Positions 42,601 to 49,919 of a stretch of 49,919 nt of DNA are shown piece by piece; position 1 is the first letter of the stretch; each line of letters begins with the position of its first letter. The notes beneath the pieces are model-generated. The model saw only the letters and a list, made by a program, of their open reading frames with translations, had not been told where the DNA came from and made no database searches. A program made the position numbers and the translations under genes. This DNA comes from Caldilineaceae bacterium (GTDB taxonomy: Bacteria > Chloroflexota > Anaerolineae > Caldilineales > Caldilineaceae): positions 1-49,919 of the forward strand of contig JAHBVH010000062.1 of NCBI GenBank assembly GCA_019637645.1, in the 5' to 3' direction.

Positions 42601-43240
42601 AGCGACACGTACGCCTTGTGTGAGTCGTTTGCGGGTCGGTGGTAAGCTTGCTTGCACGCAGAAGTCGTCAACGCGTTTGTTTGGTGAGCCCCTTGACAGT
42701 TTTCATCTCCAGGCTTGATCTGTTTCAACGCAAGACAAGAGAATGCAATATAATTGTGTCCTAGGCTGTTCGCAATGCTGCTTGCTCTGTAGTCGAATAC
42801 CTAGCTTTCAGGGCAGAATTTGCCTACGCCATGCCTGATAGGGTAAGGATGCGATCGTTGGTAAAGCGTGTTTTGCTCGCAGTCGCTAAGCTGAACGACT
42901 TTGCCACGCGTGACTACCCACTCGTTACATAATTATTTGCATTTTTTGTGATCACCAAGCTAATTGCCGTTACTGCCATCGCGGTGGCCAGACCCTGATT
43001 GTGGGAATTCTGTTCATTTTGCCGCTGGGAGTGAGCTTTCCTGCGCGCTGTGGCGTGCAGAACGGCAATGGCTAAGGATAGGCGTCTATGTCCTGATTCT
43101 CCGGTGGCGTGCTCAACCTTGGGCGCGTAGGAGCAACGACTAACACGCTTATGGTGCGCTGTGGCTTCGGCTACAGCGTTTTTATTTATACTAAGCAACT
43201 ATGGACGACAAGGAACATTACTGACAAGGAACCTGAGCTT
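42601..43240 (+). other. gene-free recA-rny gap with hairpins and a leader terminator
   Basis: No convincing ORF. TTGACA at 42693-42698 lacks a matching -10, and TATAAT at 42749-42754 lacks a good -35. An 8-bp hairpin with a TGTG loop lies at 43041-43060, and a strong terminator-like hairpin at 43157-43189 lies 52 nt before rny. The decamer GCGCTGTGGC is in both (43045-43054 and 43156-43165). Confidence 0.55.
43157..43189 (+). terminator. intrinsic terminator or attenuator in the rny leader
   Basis: CGCTGTGGC-TTCG-GCTACAGCG (one G-U pair, stable TTCG loop) is followed by TTTTTATTTAT. It lies immediately before rny rather than right after recA (557 nt away), so premature termination in the rny leader is possible. 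Alternatively it ends an unseen small transcript. Confidence 0.7.
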
Positions 43241-44809
43241 ATGGGCAATATGATTCTACCCATTGTGCTAATTATTCTATTTTCTCTGATTAGTGCAGGG
43301 GCGGCGGCCTACTTCGCCTTTAAACGGGGTGAGCTAGCCGGCGTAGATATAGAAAAAGAACGCCAGACCAAGCTGCGGCAGAATGCAGAAGAGGAAGCTG
43401 AACACATTCTGCGCGATGCCGAGACCGAAGTAAAGCAAATGCGGTTGGCGATCAAAGAGGAAGAAGTACAAAAGCGCAACGAAATGGAAGCTGAGCAGAC
43501 GAAACGCCGCAAGGAGCTAGAGCGGATCGAAGAACGCCTGCAGAACCGGCTGGACAACGTTGAACGTCGCTTAGAACAAATTGAGACACGTGAACGAAAA
43601 CTGAACCAGCGCGAAAGTAAGTTAGACCAACGCACTGCCAAAGTCGCCAATCTAGAGGAAGAACGGCTGGCTGAATTGCAACGCATTGCGCAGATGTCTC
43701 CAGAAGAAGCGCGCCAAGTGCTGCTCACGGAAGTTGAGAAAGGGGCGCGCCATGACATGGCGCGGCTCATCCGCGAAGTAGAGGCCGAAACCCACGAAGA
43801 AGCGGATCGCCGCGCCCGGGGCATCATCACGATGGCCATCGAACGGTTGGCGAGCGAGCATATCTCGGAGTATACGGTGAGTAGTGTTGATCTGCCCTCC
43901 GACGAAATGAAGGGTCGTATCATTGGTCGCCAGGGCCGCAACATTCGCGCAATTGAACAAGCCTTGGGTGTTGATTTAATCGTCGATGACACACCAGAGG
44001 CCATTATTATCAGCAGCTTTGATCCCATCCGGCGTGAAGTGGCTCGGATGACGCTCAGCAAGTTGATTACAGATGGGCGCATTCATCCCGCTCGGATTGA
44101 AAAAGAAGTGGAGAAGGCCCAACAAGAGATTGAGCGGGTGATCATGGAAGCGGGCGAGTACGCCATGATCGAAACCGGCGTACAAGGGCTCCATCGTGAG
44201 GTACAACGGATCTTAGGTCGCCTGAAGTTTCGGACAAGCTACGGCCAAAATCAGCTCTTTCATGCCATTGAGACCTCACATCTGGCCGGTATGATTGCCC
44301 AAGAACTTCACGCCAATGTCAACATTGCCCGGCTTGGTGGGCTGTTGCATGATCTGGGGAAAGCGGTGAGCCACGAAATTGAGGGGCCTCATGCGATTGT
44401 GGGTGCTGAAATCGCGAAGCGCTATGGCGTGAATGAAGCCGTGGTAAACTGCATTGCGAGCCACCATGGCGAAGTAGAGCCGCAATCGATTGAAGCGGTC
44501 ATCGTGGCTGCTGCGGATGCCATTAGCGGCGCCCGCCCTGGTGCCCGCCGCGAAAGTTTAGAGACATATATCAAGCGTGTGACGGCCTTGGAAGAGATCG
44601 GCAATAGCTTTACGGGTGTTAGCCAAACCTATGCTATTCAAGCGGGCCGCGAAGTGCGTGTCTTGGTGCGACCGGAAGATGTAGATGACTTAACCGCGAT
44701 CCGGATTAGTAAAGAAATCGCTCAGAAAATCGAAGATAATCTGCAATATCCAGGCCAGATTCGCGTAACGGTGATTCGGGAAACGCGTGCCACCGAGTAT
44801 GCCAAGTAA
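43241..44809 (+). CDS. rny: ribonuclease Y
   Basis: This is a membrane-anchored endoribonuclease that starts mRNA decay. The 522-aa protein has an N-terminal membrane helix (ILPIVLIILFSLISAGAAAY, about 4-24), a long charged coiled coil (about 35-180), a KH domain (LPSDEMKGRIIGRQGRNIRA), then the HD domain with HAIETSHLAGMIA and LGGLLHDLGKAVSHEI. I chose the ATG at 43241 because it puts the membrane helix at the very N-terminus as in the family and has AAGGA upstream; a longer frame begins inside the leader terminator region. It is followed, 940 nt on, by spoVS. Confidence 0.96.
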   Translation: MGNMILPIVLIILFSLISAGAAAYFAFKRGELAGVDIEKERQTKLRQNAEEEAEHILRDAETEVKQMRLAIKEEEVQKRNEMEAEQTKRRKELERIEERLQNRLDNVERRLEQIETRERKLNQRESKLDQRTAKVANLEEERLAELQRIAQMSPEEARQVLLTEVEKGARHDMARLIREVEAETHEEADRRARGIITMAIERLASEHISEYTVSSVDLPSDEMKGRIIGRQGRNIRAIEQALGVDLIVDDTPEAIIISSFDPIRREVARMTLSKLITDGRIHPARIEKEVEKAQQEIERVIMEAGEYAMIETGVQGLHREVQRILGRLKFRTSYGQNQLFHAIETSHLAGMIAQELHANVNIARLGGLLHDLGKAVSHEIEGPHAIVGAEIAKRYGVNEAVVNCIASHHGEVEPQSIEAVIVAAADAISGARPGARRESLETYIKRVTALEEIGNSFTGVSQTYAIQAGREVRVLVRPEDVDDLTAIRISKEIAQKIEDNLQYPGQIRVTVIRETRATEYAK

Positions 44810-44868
44810 GGCGATAACATTCACGGCCTTTGTCGTGGACAGCTTGTCCGCCCGGAATAACTAAAACC

Positions 44869-44928
44869 GCCATTCCCATCAAAAAAGCCATTGCGCTAAA
44901 CCGCAATGGCTTTTTTGATGGGAATGGC
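44869..44928. terminator. 27-bp perfect inverted repeat, terminator of rny
   Basis: The arms at 44869-44895 and 44902-44928 are perfectly complementary over 27 bp with a CTAAAC loop. Each arm contains an A6/T6 run beside GCCATTGCG / CGCAATGGC, so a shorter GC-rich hairpin plus U6 works as a terminator on both strands. Confidence 0.85.
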
Positions 44929-45749
44929 TACTTCTCCTAGAGGGCGCTTCTGCCTGATCCGCAATTATACGTAAGTTTCATCTACTCGTTCTGTGCCAAT
45001 TGCCCTTGCATGTCAGCCCTTGCTAGCGATCGGTTGGGCCATGGATGAAGAGCGCTTACGTCCTTGAAATTTCTGTTGCTAGGTGGTAGAAAAGAACAAT
45101 TAGCCAAAACTAGCGTAGTCTTATCAGACCAAAGTAGGAGGCCATGTTCACTTTTTTCTACGTAAATTAATGTAAATTTTATTTGGTGATATGTTTGGTT
45201 TTCTCGATAGCGCCCACTATAATAGCCTCGAATGTGTAAACAATCTGTAAGGTCAAAAATAGAATACTTATAATATAATTTCGCTAGCAAGGACAGTTTG
45301 CGTGACAGTGTCTGAAATTACTCGCCTTAGCGCCGCGCTATTTAATTCTTAGAGATCATTACTGGGCAAGACATAGGAGATTCTAAAAATTAGGCGGCCA
45401 ACCCCATAGGATTGCAAGCGTCTTGTAAGCATTTTTTTTGCAGAAAAGACGTCATAAACAGTAAGCAAATGTCTTGCAGTTCTCGCGTCACCATATCTTT
45501 GACTTCTACGGAGTGTCGAAAGATAAGACCGGTCTTTCAGCAAAGCAGTGAGTTCAGACGCACGATACCTTTTCTGTTGCAAACTAAATTCGTTTTGGGC
45601 TACCCAAATCTGCAGAAGTGGATGTCACAGGCGATCTTAGTGTTCATCACGCTGATAGGAAAATCAGCAATTTTCCTGAGCAGTAGAAACGGTATATCGA
45701 CTCGTAACCAGGCTAATCTACATCGAGCAGTTTTTAAGGAGGCAATTTC
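44929..45749. other. long gene-free, AT-rich gap before spoVS
   Basis: Over 800 bp without a convincing gene on either strand; short frames here lack ribosome sites and recognisable protein character. Overlapping TATAAT elements (45269-45274, 45274-45279) lie about 470 nt upstream of spoVS with no strong -35. A small hairpin GGAAAAT-CAGCA-ATTTTCC is at 45658-45676. CGTCTT ... AAGACG (45419-45451) encloses a T8 run. Confidence 0.5.
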
Positions 45750-46079
45750 ATGGCTGAGCTAATTCGAGTCTCTGCCCAATCACGTTCTACGGCTGTTGCA
45801 GGCGCGATTGCCGGTGTCATGCGTGAACAAGAGCAGGCGGAAATGCAAGCAATCGGGGCAAGTGCAGTGAACCAAGCCATTAAGGCAGTGGCGATCGCCC
45901 GTGGTTATCTAGAGCAGGATGGGATCGATTTGGTCATTGTTCCCACCTTTACGGAAGTGGATATTGAGGGTAATGAGCGCACCGCTGTGCGGATTGCGAT
46001 CTTCCGGCGCCCACAGTCGCTGCACAGCAGCAATGGGATCTATAACGGAAATGGCGTTGCGAATTTGGTGATGGCCTAA
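45750..46079 (+). CDS. spoVS: stage V sporulation protein S family, Alba-like
   Basis: The 109-aa protein holds the compact SpoVS domain (IRVSAQSRSTAVAGAIAGVM ... QAIGASAVNQAIKAVAIARG ... PTFTEVDIEGNERTAVRIAI) with an extra C-terminal tail of about 20 residues. SpoVS is an Alba-like nucleic-acid-binding fold and affects cell division and spore formation in Bacillus; in non-sporulating phyla its role is unclear. AAGGAGG is a near-perfect ribosome site. The rny ... spoVS order recalls the Firmicute rny-ymdB-spoVS arrangement, but ymdB is missing and replaced by non-coding DNA. Confidence 0.93.
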   Translation: MAELIRVSAQSRSTAVAGAIAGVMREQEQAEMQAIGASAVNQAIKAVAIARGYLEQDGIDLVIVPTFTEVDIEGNERTAVRIAIFRRPQSLHSSNGIYNGNGVANLVMA

Positions 46080-46209
46080 GCTCCCAAGGGACATCATGCA
46101 CTATAGCACGCTCATGTGCTGCCGATGGCCCACAACAGGCTTTGATTGACTTTTCCGAGATTTATCAATTCTATATTGTAGTAGGTGAGCCTACATGTTT
46201 CGCGCAGCT

Positions 46210-46262
46210 CAGTTTAGATGCTGGCGTGGTTGCCCACAAGCTACCGCCCAGCATCTAAACTG
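46210..46262. terminator. hairpin between convergent spoVS and ricT-like genes
   Basis: CAGTTTAGATGCTGG (46210-46224) pairs perfectly with CCAGCATCTAAACTG (46248-46262) across a 23-nt loop. There is no T tract. Its position between convergent genes suggests a bidirectional terminator. Confidence 0.5.
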
Positions 46263-46291
46263 GCGCAACTGAGACCCCTATTGCTTGGCGC

Positions 46292-47296
46292 TCAAGCGCG
46301 CCGTCGCCCACCACGTCGTCGCTTCCGCTTATTACGGTCGCCACTCTCTTCGTCTTGTGCTTCTTCGGTTGGCTCTGCTGGGGTTGGGCTTTCGGTGGCG
46401 CGTTGCCGGCGCACCCGTGCGTTGTCTTCTTCCGCACTGGCCCGTCGTTTAACCGTACAACCACCACAGGTGCTGCAACCGCTGCCACTGTTGCTTTTGC
46501 TAGAGATGAGTTCACCAACGGGAAACTCAGCAATAGCATTGCTTTCCAATAGAACCGTCACGGTCTCTTTTAAGGGATGTAAATGACGGACACGCCCCGT
46601 ACCCTGCGGGGTGATCACTTCGGAACCTAGTTTGGGCATTTTGCGATTCTGCTCTTTATAAACTTCGTCCTCGTACGAGAGGCAGCAGAGCAAACGGCCA
46701 CAAACGCCACTGATCTCCTCTGGATTTAGCGGAAGCTGTTGGTTTTTTGCCATCCGGATACTCACTGGCGTGAATTCGCGTAGCCAACTTGTGCAGCAGA
46801 GTTGGCGGCCACATTTACCCACACCGTCGAGTAGTTTTGCTTCGTCACGCACGCCAATTTGGCGCATTTCGATCCGTGTGCGAAAAATACGCGCCAACTC
46901 GCGGACTAGCTGTCGGAAATCCACTCGATTTTCCGAAGAGAAGTAGACCAAAAGACGGCCACCGGTATAGTTGTAGTCACAGCGGACGATCTTAATATCA
47001 AGTTCGTGTTCTCTGGCCTTATTGCGACAAATGGCCAACGCTTCCTGCTCTTTGTGCGTCCACAGATCGCGTTGGACCAAATCCCAAGCTGAGGCTCGCC
47101 GCACAATATTTTTCATTTCCCCAACCACATCCTGCTCATCAATGATGTGGGGCGCTTCCACAACTCTTGCAATCTCGGCCCCTTTGGCCGTTTCGACAAT
47201 TACATAGTCCCCACTGGCTAAATCAAGAAGATGATTCGCACCAAAGTGGTAGATCTTCGTTACAGGATTGAATTGAATCCCAGCAACAATTGGCAT
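46292..47296 (-). CDS. ricT: PSP1 domain protein, RicT/YaaT-like
   Basis: The 334-aa protein matches the PSP1/YaaT (RicT) family, which in Bacillus forms an Fe-S-bearing complex with RicA and RicF that directs RNase Y processing of some operon mRNAs. The PSP1 core shows VIVETAKGAEIARVVEAP and VYFSSENRVDFRQLVRELAR. The cysteine motifs are KCGRQLCC and VCGRLLCC, and a further CSTCGGC lies near the C-terminus, before a basic tail (KRKRRRGGRRR). The rny gene is only 1.5 kb away, which fits a functional link. It follows holB in the same direction, as in Bacillus. RicA and RicF homologues were not seen. Confidence 0.92.
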   Translation of the reverse strand: MPIVAGIQFNPVTKIYHFGANHLLDLASGDYVIVETAKGAEIARVVEAPHIIDEQDVVGEMKNIVRRASAWDLVQRDLWTHKEQEALAICRNKAREHELDIKIVRCDYNYTGGRLLVYFSSENRVDFRQLVRELARIFRTRIEMRQIGVRDEAKLLDGVGKCGRQLCCTSWLREFTPVSIRMAKNQQLPLNPEEISGVCGRLLCCLSYEDEVYKEQNRKMPKLGSEVITPQGTGRVRHLHPLKETVTVLLESNAIAEFPVGELISSKSNSGSGCSTCGGCTVKRRASAEEDNARVRRQRATESPTPAEPTEEAQDEESGDRNKRKRRRGGRRRA

Positions 47297-47374
47297 TAGT
47301 AAAATGACTCCTCGTCATAATAGGCTACTGCGTTAACAGTGAAAACATAAACGGTGACGCGCTTTGGCTATTGG

Positions 47375-48463
47375 CTAGCCCGTGGCTGGCACGGTGGGAA
47401 GCTGAAGGAGAAGAACTTCCAATGCCAATCGCGTGTTGATCGTGTGTTGCAAATAACGTTCAATGCGCTGCAACGTGCGTAGATAGTCGCGCACAGCCGT
47501 CAGCGGAACGGTATCTGCTTGCCGCTGCAGCAGCGCAACCTGGTCGATATTGCAGCAAGCATCGGTACAGCCACTTTGGACCAATAAGACATCGCGCCAC
47601 CAGGTGGTCCACAAGTCGATCATCTCAAAAAGCGAGCGACTCGTAAAGGTTGTGGCACTTTTTTCGGCAAAGAGCAACCGATCTACAGGATCGGCTGCGC
47701 TCATTTGCCAGAGGGTTTGGAGCTGCGTCAGGCGTAGATCGACTTGCCCCCCCTGTTGGGCCTGCTGCACAGCCCACCCTAACCGACCCCGCGCCAAGCG
47801 CCCTAACAAGGCCGCTTGGCCTTCCTCGACTTGCCACCCTGTTTGCAAGGCGGCTACGGTCGTTGCCGTGGCTAGCGGACGCAACTCCAGGGTTTGACAG
47901 CGGCTGACAATGGTCGGGAGTAGATCATTCCGATCAAGCGCGGTCAGGCAAAAGACGGCATAGGCGGGGGGCTCTTCTAAAGTCTTGAGCAGTTTGTTGG
48001 CGAAGCTATCGTTCGCCATATGCATCTCTTGAATGAGAAAGACTTTGTATTGGCTCTCCATGGGGCGGAGGGCCATGTCATGAATGATCTCGGCGGCCTG
48101 CTCAACGCGCAAGGTTCCCGCCACGCGATCGGCGGCTCCACTCTTATCCGTTGGCTGAATGATGCGGAGATCGGGATGGGTGGCCCGTTCCACCAAATGG
48201 CAGGCCCGACAGCGACCACAGGGCCGTTGGTGGGCGTCTGTGCAGAGCAGGGCTTGCGCAAAGAGCTGGGCAAGGGTACGTTTGCCAACTTGCGCTGGCC
48301 CAACCAACAGGTAGGCATGTCGGAGCGCCTTGGCTGGCTGGCTCTTTCCTGTGTCTGCTGTGGCTGGCTGGGTAAGTTGCTGTAAAAATTGTACGGCGGC
48401 AGCATGACCATAAAGCGGCCAAGGTGTAGCAACATTGGTTGTGTTCGGGCGATCATTCATCAT
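47375..48463 (-). CDS. holB: DNA polymerase III delta-prime subunit (clamp loader)
   Basis: This is the AAA+ clamp-loader subunit that opens and loads the beta sliding clamp. The 362-aa protein shows the P-loop-like GPAQVGKRTLAQ, the zinc module CGRCRAC, the sensor region FLIQEMHMANDSFANKLLKT and LEEPPAYAVFCLTAL, with SRCQTLEL as the arginine-finger/SRC motif that identifies delta prime. The ATG at 48463 (or the next one at 48460) directly follows a TATAAT (3 nt before the first ATG), so translation probably starts at the second ATG of a near-leaderless mRNA. It is followed by ricT as in Bacillus. Confidence 0.93.
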   Translation of the reverse strand: MMNDRPNTTNVATPWPLYGHAAAVQFLQQLTQPATADTGKSQPAKALRHAYLLVGPAQVGKRTLAQLFAQALLCTDAHQRPCGRCRACHLVERATHPDLRIIQPTDKSGAADRVAGTLRVEQAAEIIHDMALRPMESQYKVFLIQEMHMANDSFANKLLKTLEEPPAYAVFCLTALDRNDLLPTIVSRCQTLELRPLATATTVAALQTGWQVEEGQAALLGRLARGRLGWAVQQAQQGGQVDLRLTQLQTLWQMSAADPVDRLLFAEKSATTFTSRSLFEMIDLWTTWWRDVLLVQSGCTDACCNIDQVALLQRQADTVPLTAVRDYLRTLQRIERYLQHTINTRLALEVLLLQLPTVPATG

Positions 48464-48466
48464 CTC

Positions 48467-48495
48467 ATTATATCATGATTGAAAATGGCAAACAA
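48467..48495 (-). promoter_or_regulatory. holB promoter, near-leaderless
   Basis: On the minus strand, TTGTTT (48490-48495), a 17-bp spacer and TATAAT (48467-48472); the next bases are GAG then ATGATG. A start 7 nt beyond the -10 would fall at the second ATG (48460). It overlaps the divergent promoter at 48479-48509. Confidence 0.6.
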
Positions 48496-48509
48496 ACATA
48501 TGATATAAT
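48479..48509 (+). promoter_or_regulatory. promoter of the solute-binding lipoprotein, near-leaderless
   Basis: TTGAAA (48479-48484), a 19-bp spacer and TATAAT (48504-48509). The ATG at 48516 is 6 nt later, so the transcript has little or no leader and there is no Shine-Dalgarno. Confidence 0.55.
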
Positions 48510-48515
48510 ACACAC

Positions 48516-49868
48516 ATGAACCTTCAGCTACCTTGTTTTATGACCAATCGGTTGCCCCATCGCGCCGCTCCACAGCGCCATCAACGACCTTCCCGGGGGT
48601 TCTTCCTGGCGCTTCTGCTGTGGATTAGCCTCGGCGGCTGTCAATCTGGTGGGACGCCCGCGGTTTTGCCTGGTCTAGAAACGCCCACGCCCGCACCATC
48701 GGCTATCCCCTCGACCAACGGTACTGAGGAATTTGGCGTCATTGCTGTGCCGGATCGTCAGTTGGTGATCTGGGCACCAGAGTTTTTTCAGCCCCATGAT
48801 GGGCCACCACCCCCCATTCTAGCGGATATCTATGAGCAATTTCGGATCAACCATCCCGATGTACATTTAGATATTCAGACCAAGGCAGAAAGTGGGGAAG
48901 CGAGTGGTTTGAATTATCTACGCTATGCCCAACGGATGGCCCCGACTTTGCTACCCGATGTTATTTTGATGAACACGGAGCAATTATGGCAAGTCGCTGA
49001 ATTAGGCTTAGTGCAACCGATTCCGTGGGATTCCTTAACCCATACGGCCGACTTCTTCCAATTTGCGCGTGATGCTGTTAGCTACCAGGGCCAACTTCTT
49101 GGGATTCCCTATGCGGCGGATGTGGTCCACTTGGTTTATCATGTCAATCAGCTGCCCCAAGCGCCCGTTACTTGGGCCGATGTCATCACTAATGGGAGCC
49201 CCTACTTCTTTGCCGCAGGGCGGCGTGAGCTACCCAATGAATCGCTGCTCCTACAATATATCGGTGCGGGCGGACAACTTTTGGAGGATGGCTCGGTGAG
49301 CAACCCCGATGCCTTGCGCGCGTTCTTTGCCTTTCTGGTCCAAGCCAAGGCTGCTGGTGTGCTCTCGGCGGATCTGTTGAATTTGAAGAGTATGGATGAC
49401 GCGTGGGCCGCTTTTACTGCTGCGCCCACCAGCTTTGCTGATACGTCCACACGGCTGGTCTTGGCGCAAGCGGCACCCGTCGATAATTTGGGGTTTGCCC
49501 AGATCCCAACCATCAATGGGGCAGCGGTCTCTGTGGCGCATACTTGGGCCTTTGCGCTGTTGACCACTGATCTCGAACAACAGCAGCTAGCGTTGGATCT
49601 GCTCGATCATCTGTTGGAGCCAGCCATACAGAGTGCTTGGAGCCACACGACCCTCTATTTGCCTACCCAAATTACGGCCTATGCCACTTGGTTGGATACT
49701 TCGCCCTACTATGAGTTTTTGCAACGGCAGCTCGATGTCGCCATTGCTATTCCCACGGGGCGACCTTTTGCCGACTTTGCCCGCCGCTTACAGCAGGCAC
49801 AGGAGGCGGTCTTGCTCAACCAACTCTCCATCGACGACGCCGTTAAATTTGTACAAACCGCGCCCTAG
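48516..49868 (+). CDS. extracellular sugar-type solute-binding lipoprotein
   Basis: The 450-aa protein of the family 1 extracellular solute-binding class (maltose-type) has an N-terminal membrane helix ending in lipobox LGGC (Cys42) and a Thr/Pro linker. The binding domain has EQFRINHPDVHLDIQTKAES, DVILMNTEQLWQVAELGLVQ, GIPYAADVVHLVYHVNQLPQ and VAHTWAFALLTTD. Such proteins deliver sugars or oligosaccharides to an ABC importer. The start ATG at 48516 is set by the near-leaderless promoter; an internal ATG at 48540 is possible too. It is divergent from holB. Transport partners, if any, lie beyond the window. Confidence 0.87.
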   Translation: MNLQLPCFMTNRLPHRAAPQRHQRPSRGFFLALLLWISLGGCQSGGTPAVLPGLETPTPAPSAIPSTNGTEEFGVIAVPDRQLVIWAPEFFQPHDGPPPPILADIYEQFRINHPDVHLDIQTKAESGEASGLNYLRYAQRMAPTLLPDVILMNTEQLWQVAELGLVQPIPWDSLTHTADFFQFARDAVSYQGQLLGIPYAADVVHLVYHVNQLPQAPVTWADVITNGSPYFFAAGRRELPNESLLLQYIGAGGQLLEDGSVSNPDALRAFFAFLVQAKAAGVLSADLLNLKSMDDAWAAFTAAPTSFADTSTRLVLAQAAPVDNLGFAQIPTINGAAVSVAHTWAFALLTTDLEQQQLALDLLDHLLEPAIQSAWSHTTLYLPTQITAYATWLDTSPYYEFLQRQLDVAIAIPTGRPFADFARRLQQAQEAVLLNQLSIDDAVKFVQTAP

Positions 49869-49919
49869 GCTTACTTATTCCAGTGTTCACAAAGTTTTTT
49901 GGTAGACCGCCCAAGGCTC

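Noticed and set aside
44982..45290. Open frame of about 100 codons on the minus strand
   Set aside because: No ribosome site, unusual composition with many rare residues and no recognisable domain; it lies in an AT-rich non-coding gap.
45412..45762. Open frame of 116 codons on the plus strand overlapping the spoVS start
   Set aside because: It overlaps the near-perfect spoVS ribosome site and start, and its composition is unlike neighbouring proteins.

Overview
The window reads as a chromosomal segment of a Chloroflexota bacterium, most like the Chloroflexia or Anaerolineae-type lineages. This is inferred from gene content and protein style, not from a database match. The indications are a short (about 200 aa) EF-Ts with a TDFVAR motif, S2 with a long acidic tail, SpoVS and RicT in a non-sporulating-looking context, many PD40/TolB-like and Thr/Pro-linker lipoproteins, and AlkP-type phosphodiesterases beside an O-unit flippase. 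Coding density is high, genes lie on both strands, and no tRNA, rRNA, CRISPR array, prophage or transposase was seen.

1-8.3 kb is a mixed region. It holds the 3' part of a D-threonine-aldolase-like gene, a Wzz-like chain-length protein with a family 4 glycosyltransferase, a stand-alone AroQ/PchB-type chorismate mutase, a GNAT acetyltransferase, an aldo/keto reductase bracketed by an inverted pair of palindromic repeats, a decayed beta-propeller gene, and an SDR - ABM monooxygenase - QueA-like operon. 8.4-12.4 kb is a minus-strand operon of a clan-A glycosidase, a membrane-anchored family 3 solute-binding protein, a GAF histidine kinase and a NarL-type regulator. It diverges from a plus-strand run of an M50 protease, an HD hydrolase and a TyrA-like dehydrogenase.

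14.8-23.6 kb is a surface-polysaccharide locus of tightly spaced or overlapping genes: GT2, GT4, GT2, GT2 (frameshifted at a T10 tract), AlkP phosphodiesterase, Wzx-like flippase, second AlkP phosphodiesterase. It is followed by a secreted four-repeat protein (23.9-25.4 kb), a PD40 lipoprotein and an orphan OmpR-type regulator. 27.9-33.2 kb is the classical rpsB-tsf-pyrH-frr-uppS-cdsA translation/envelope cluster, with intrinsic terminators after tsf and frr. A convergent minus-strand group follows: CBS-containing site-2 protease, alpha/beta hydrolase, ribulose-phosphate epimerase, with a DUF971 protein upstream.

37.9-49.9 kb is the core replication/repair region: a 1.5-kb non-coding stretch with DnaA-box-like sites (candidate oriC), then dnaA, recA, rny, spoVS, and convergent ricT and holB (delta prime), ending with a sugar-type solute-binding lipoprotein.

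The strongest unexplained signal is just upstream of dnaA (38942-39199). Two perfect 10-bp nested helices enclose a tandem pair of 44-nt units whose hairpin stems differ by a compensatory base-pair change, then a third small hairpin, and an intrinsic terminator follows. This looks like a structured RNA that I cannot assign to a known family. Other points of interest are near-leaderless divergent promoters, a possible attenuator in the rny leader, and the homopolymer-interrupted glycosyltransferase.
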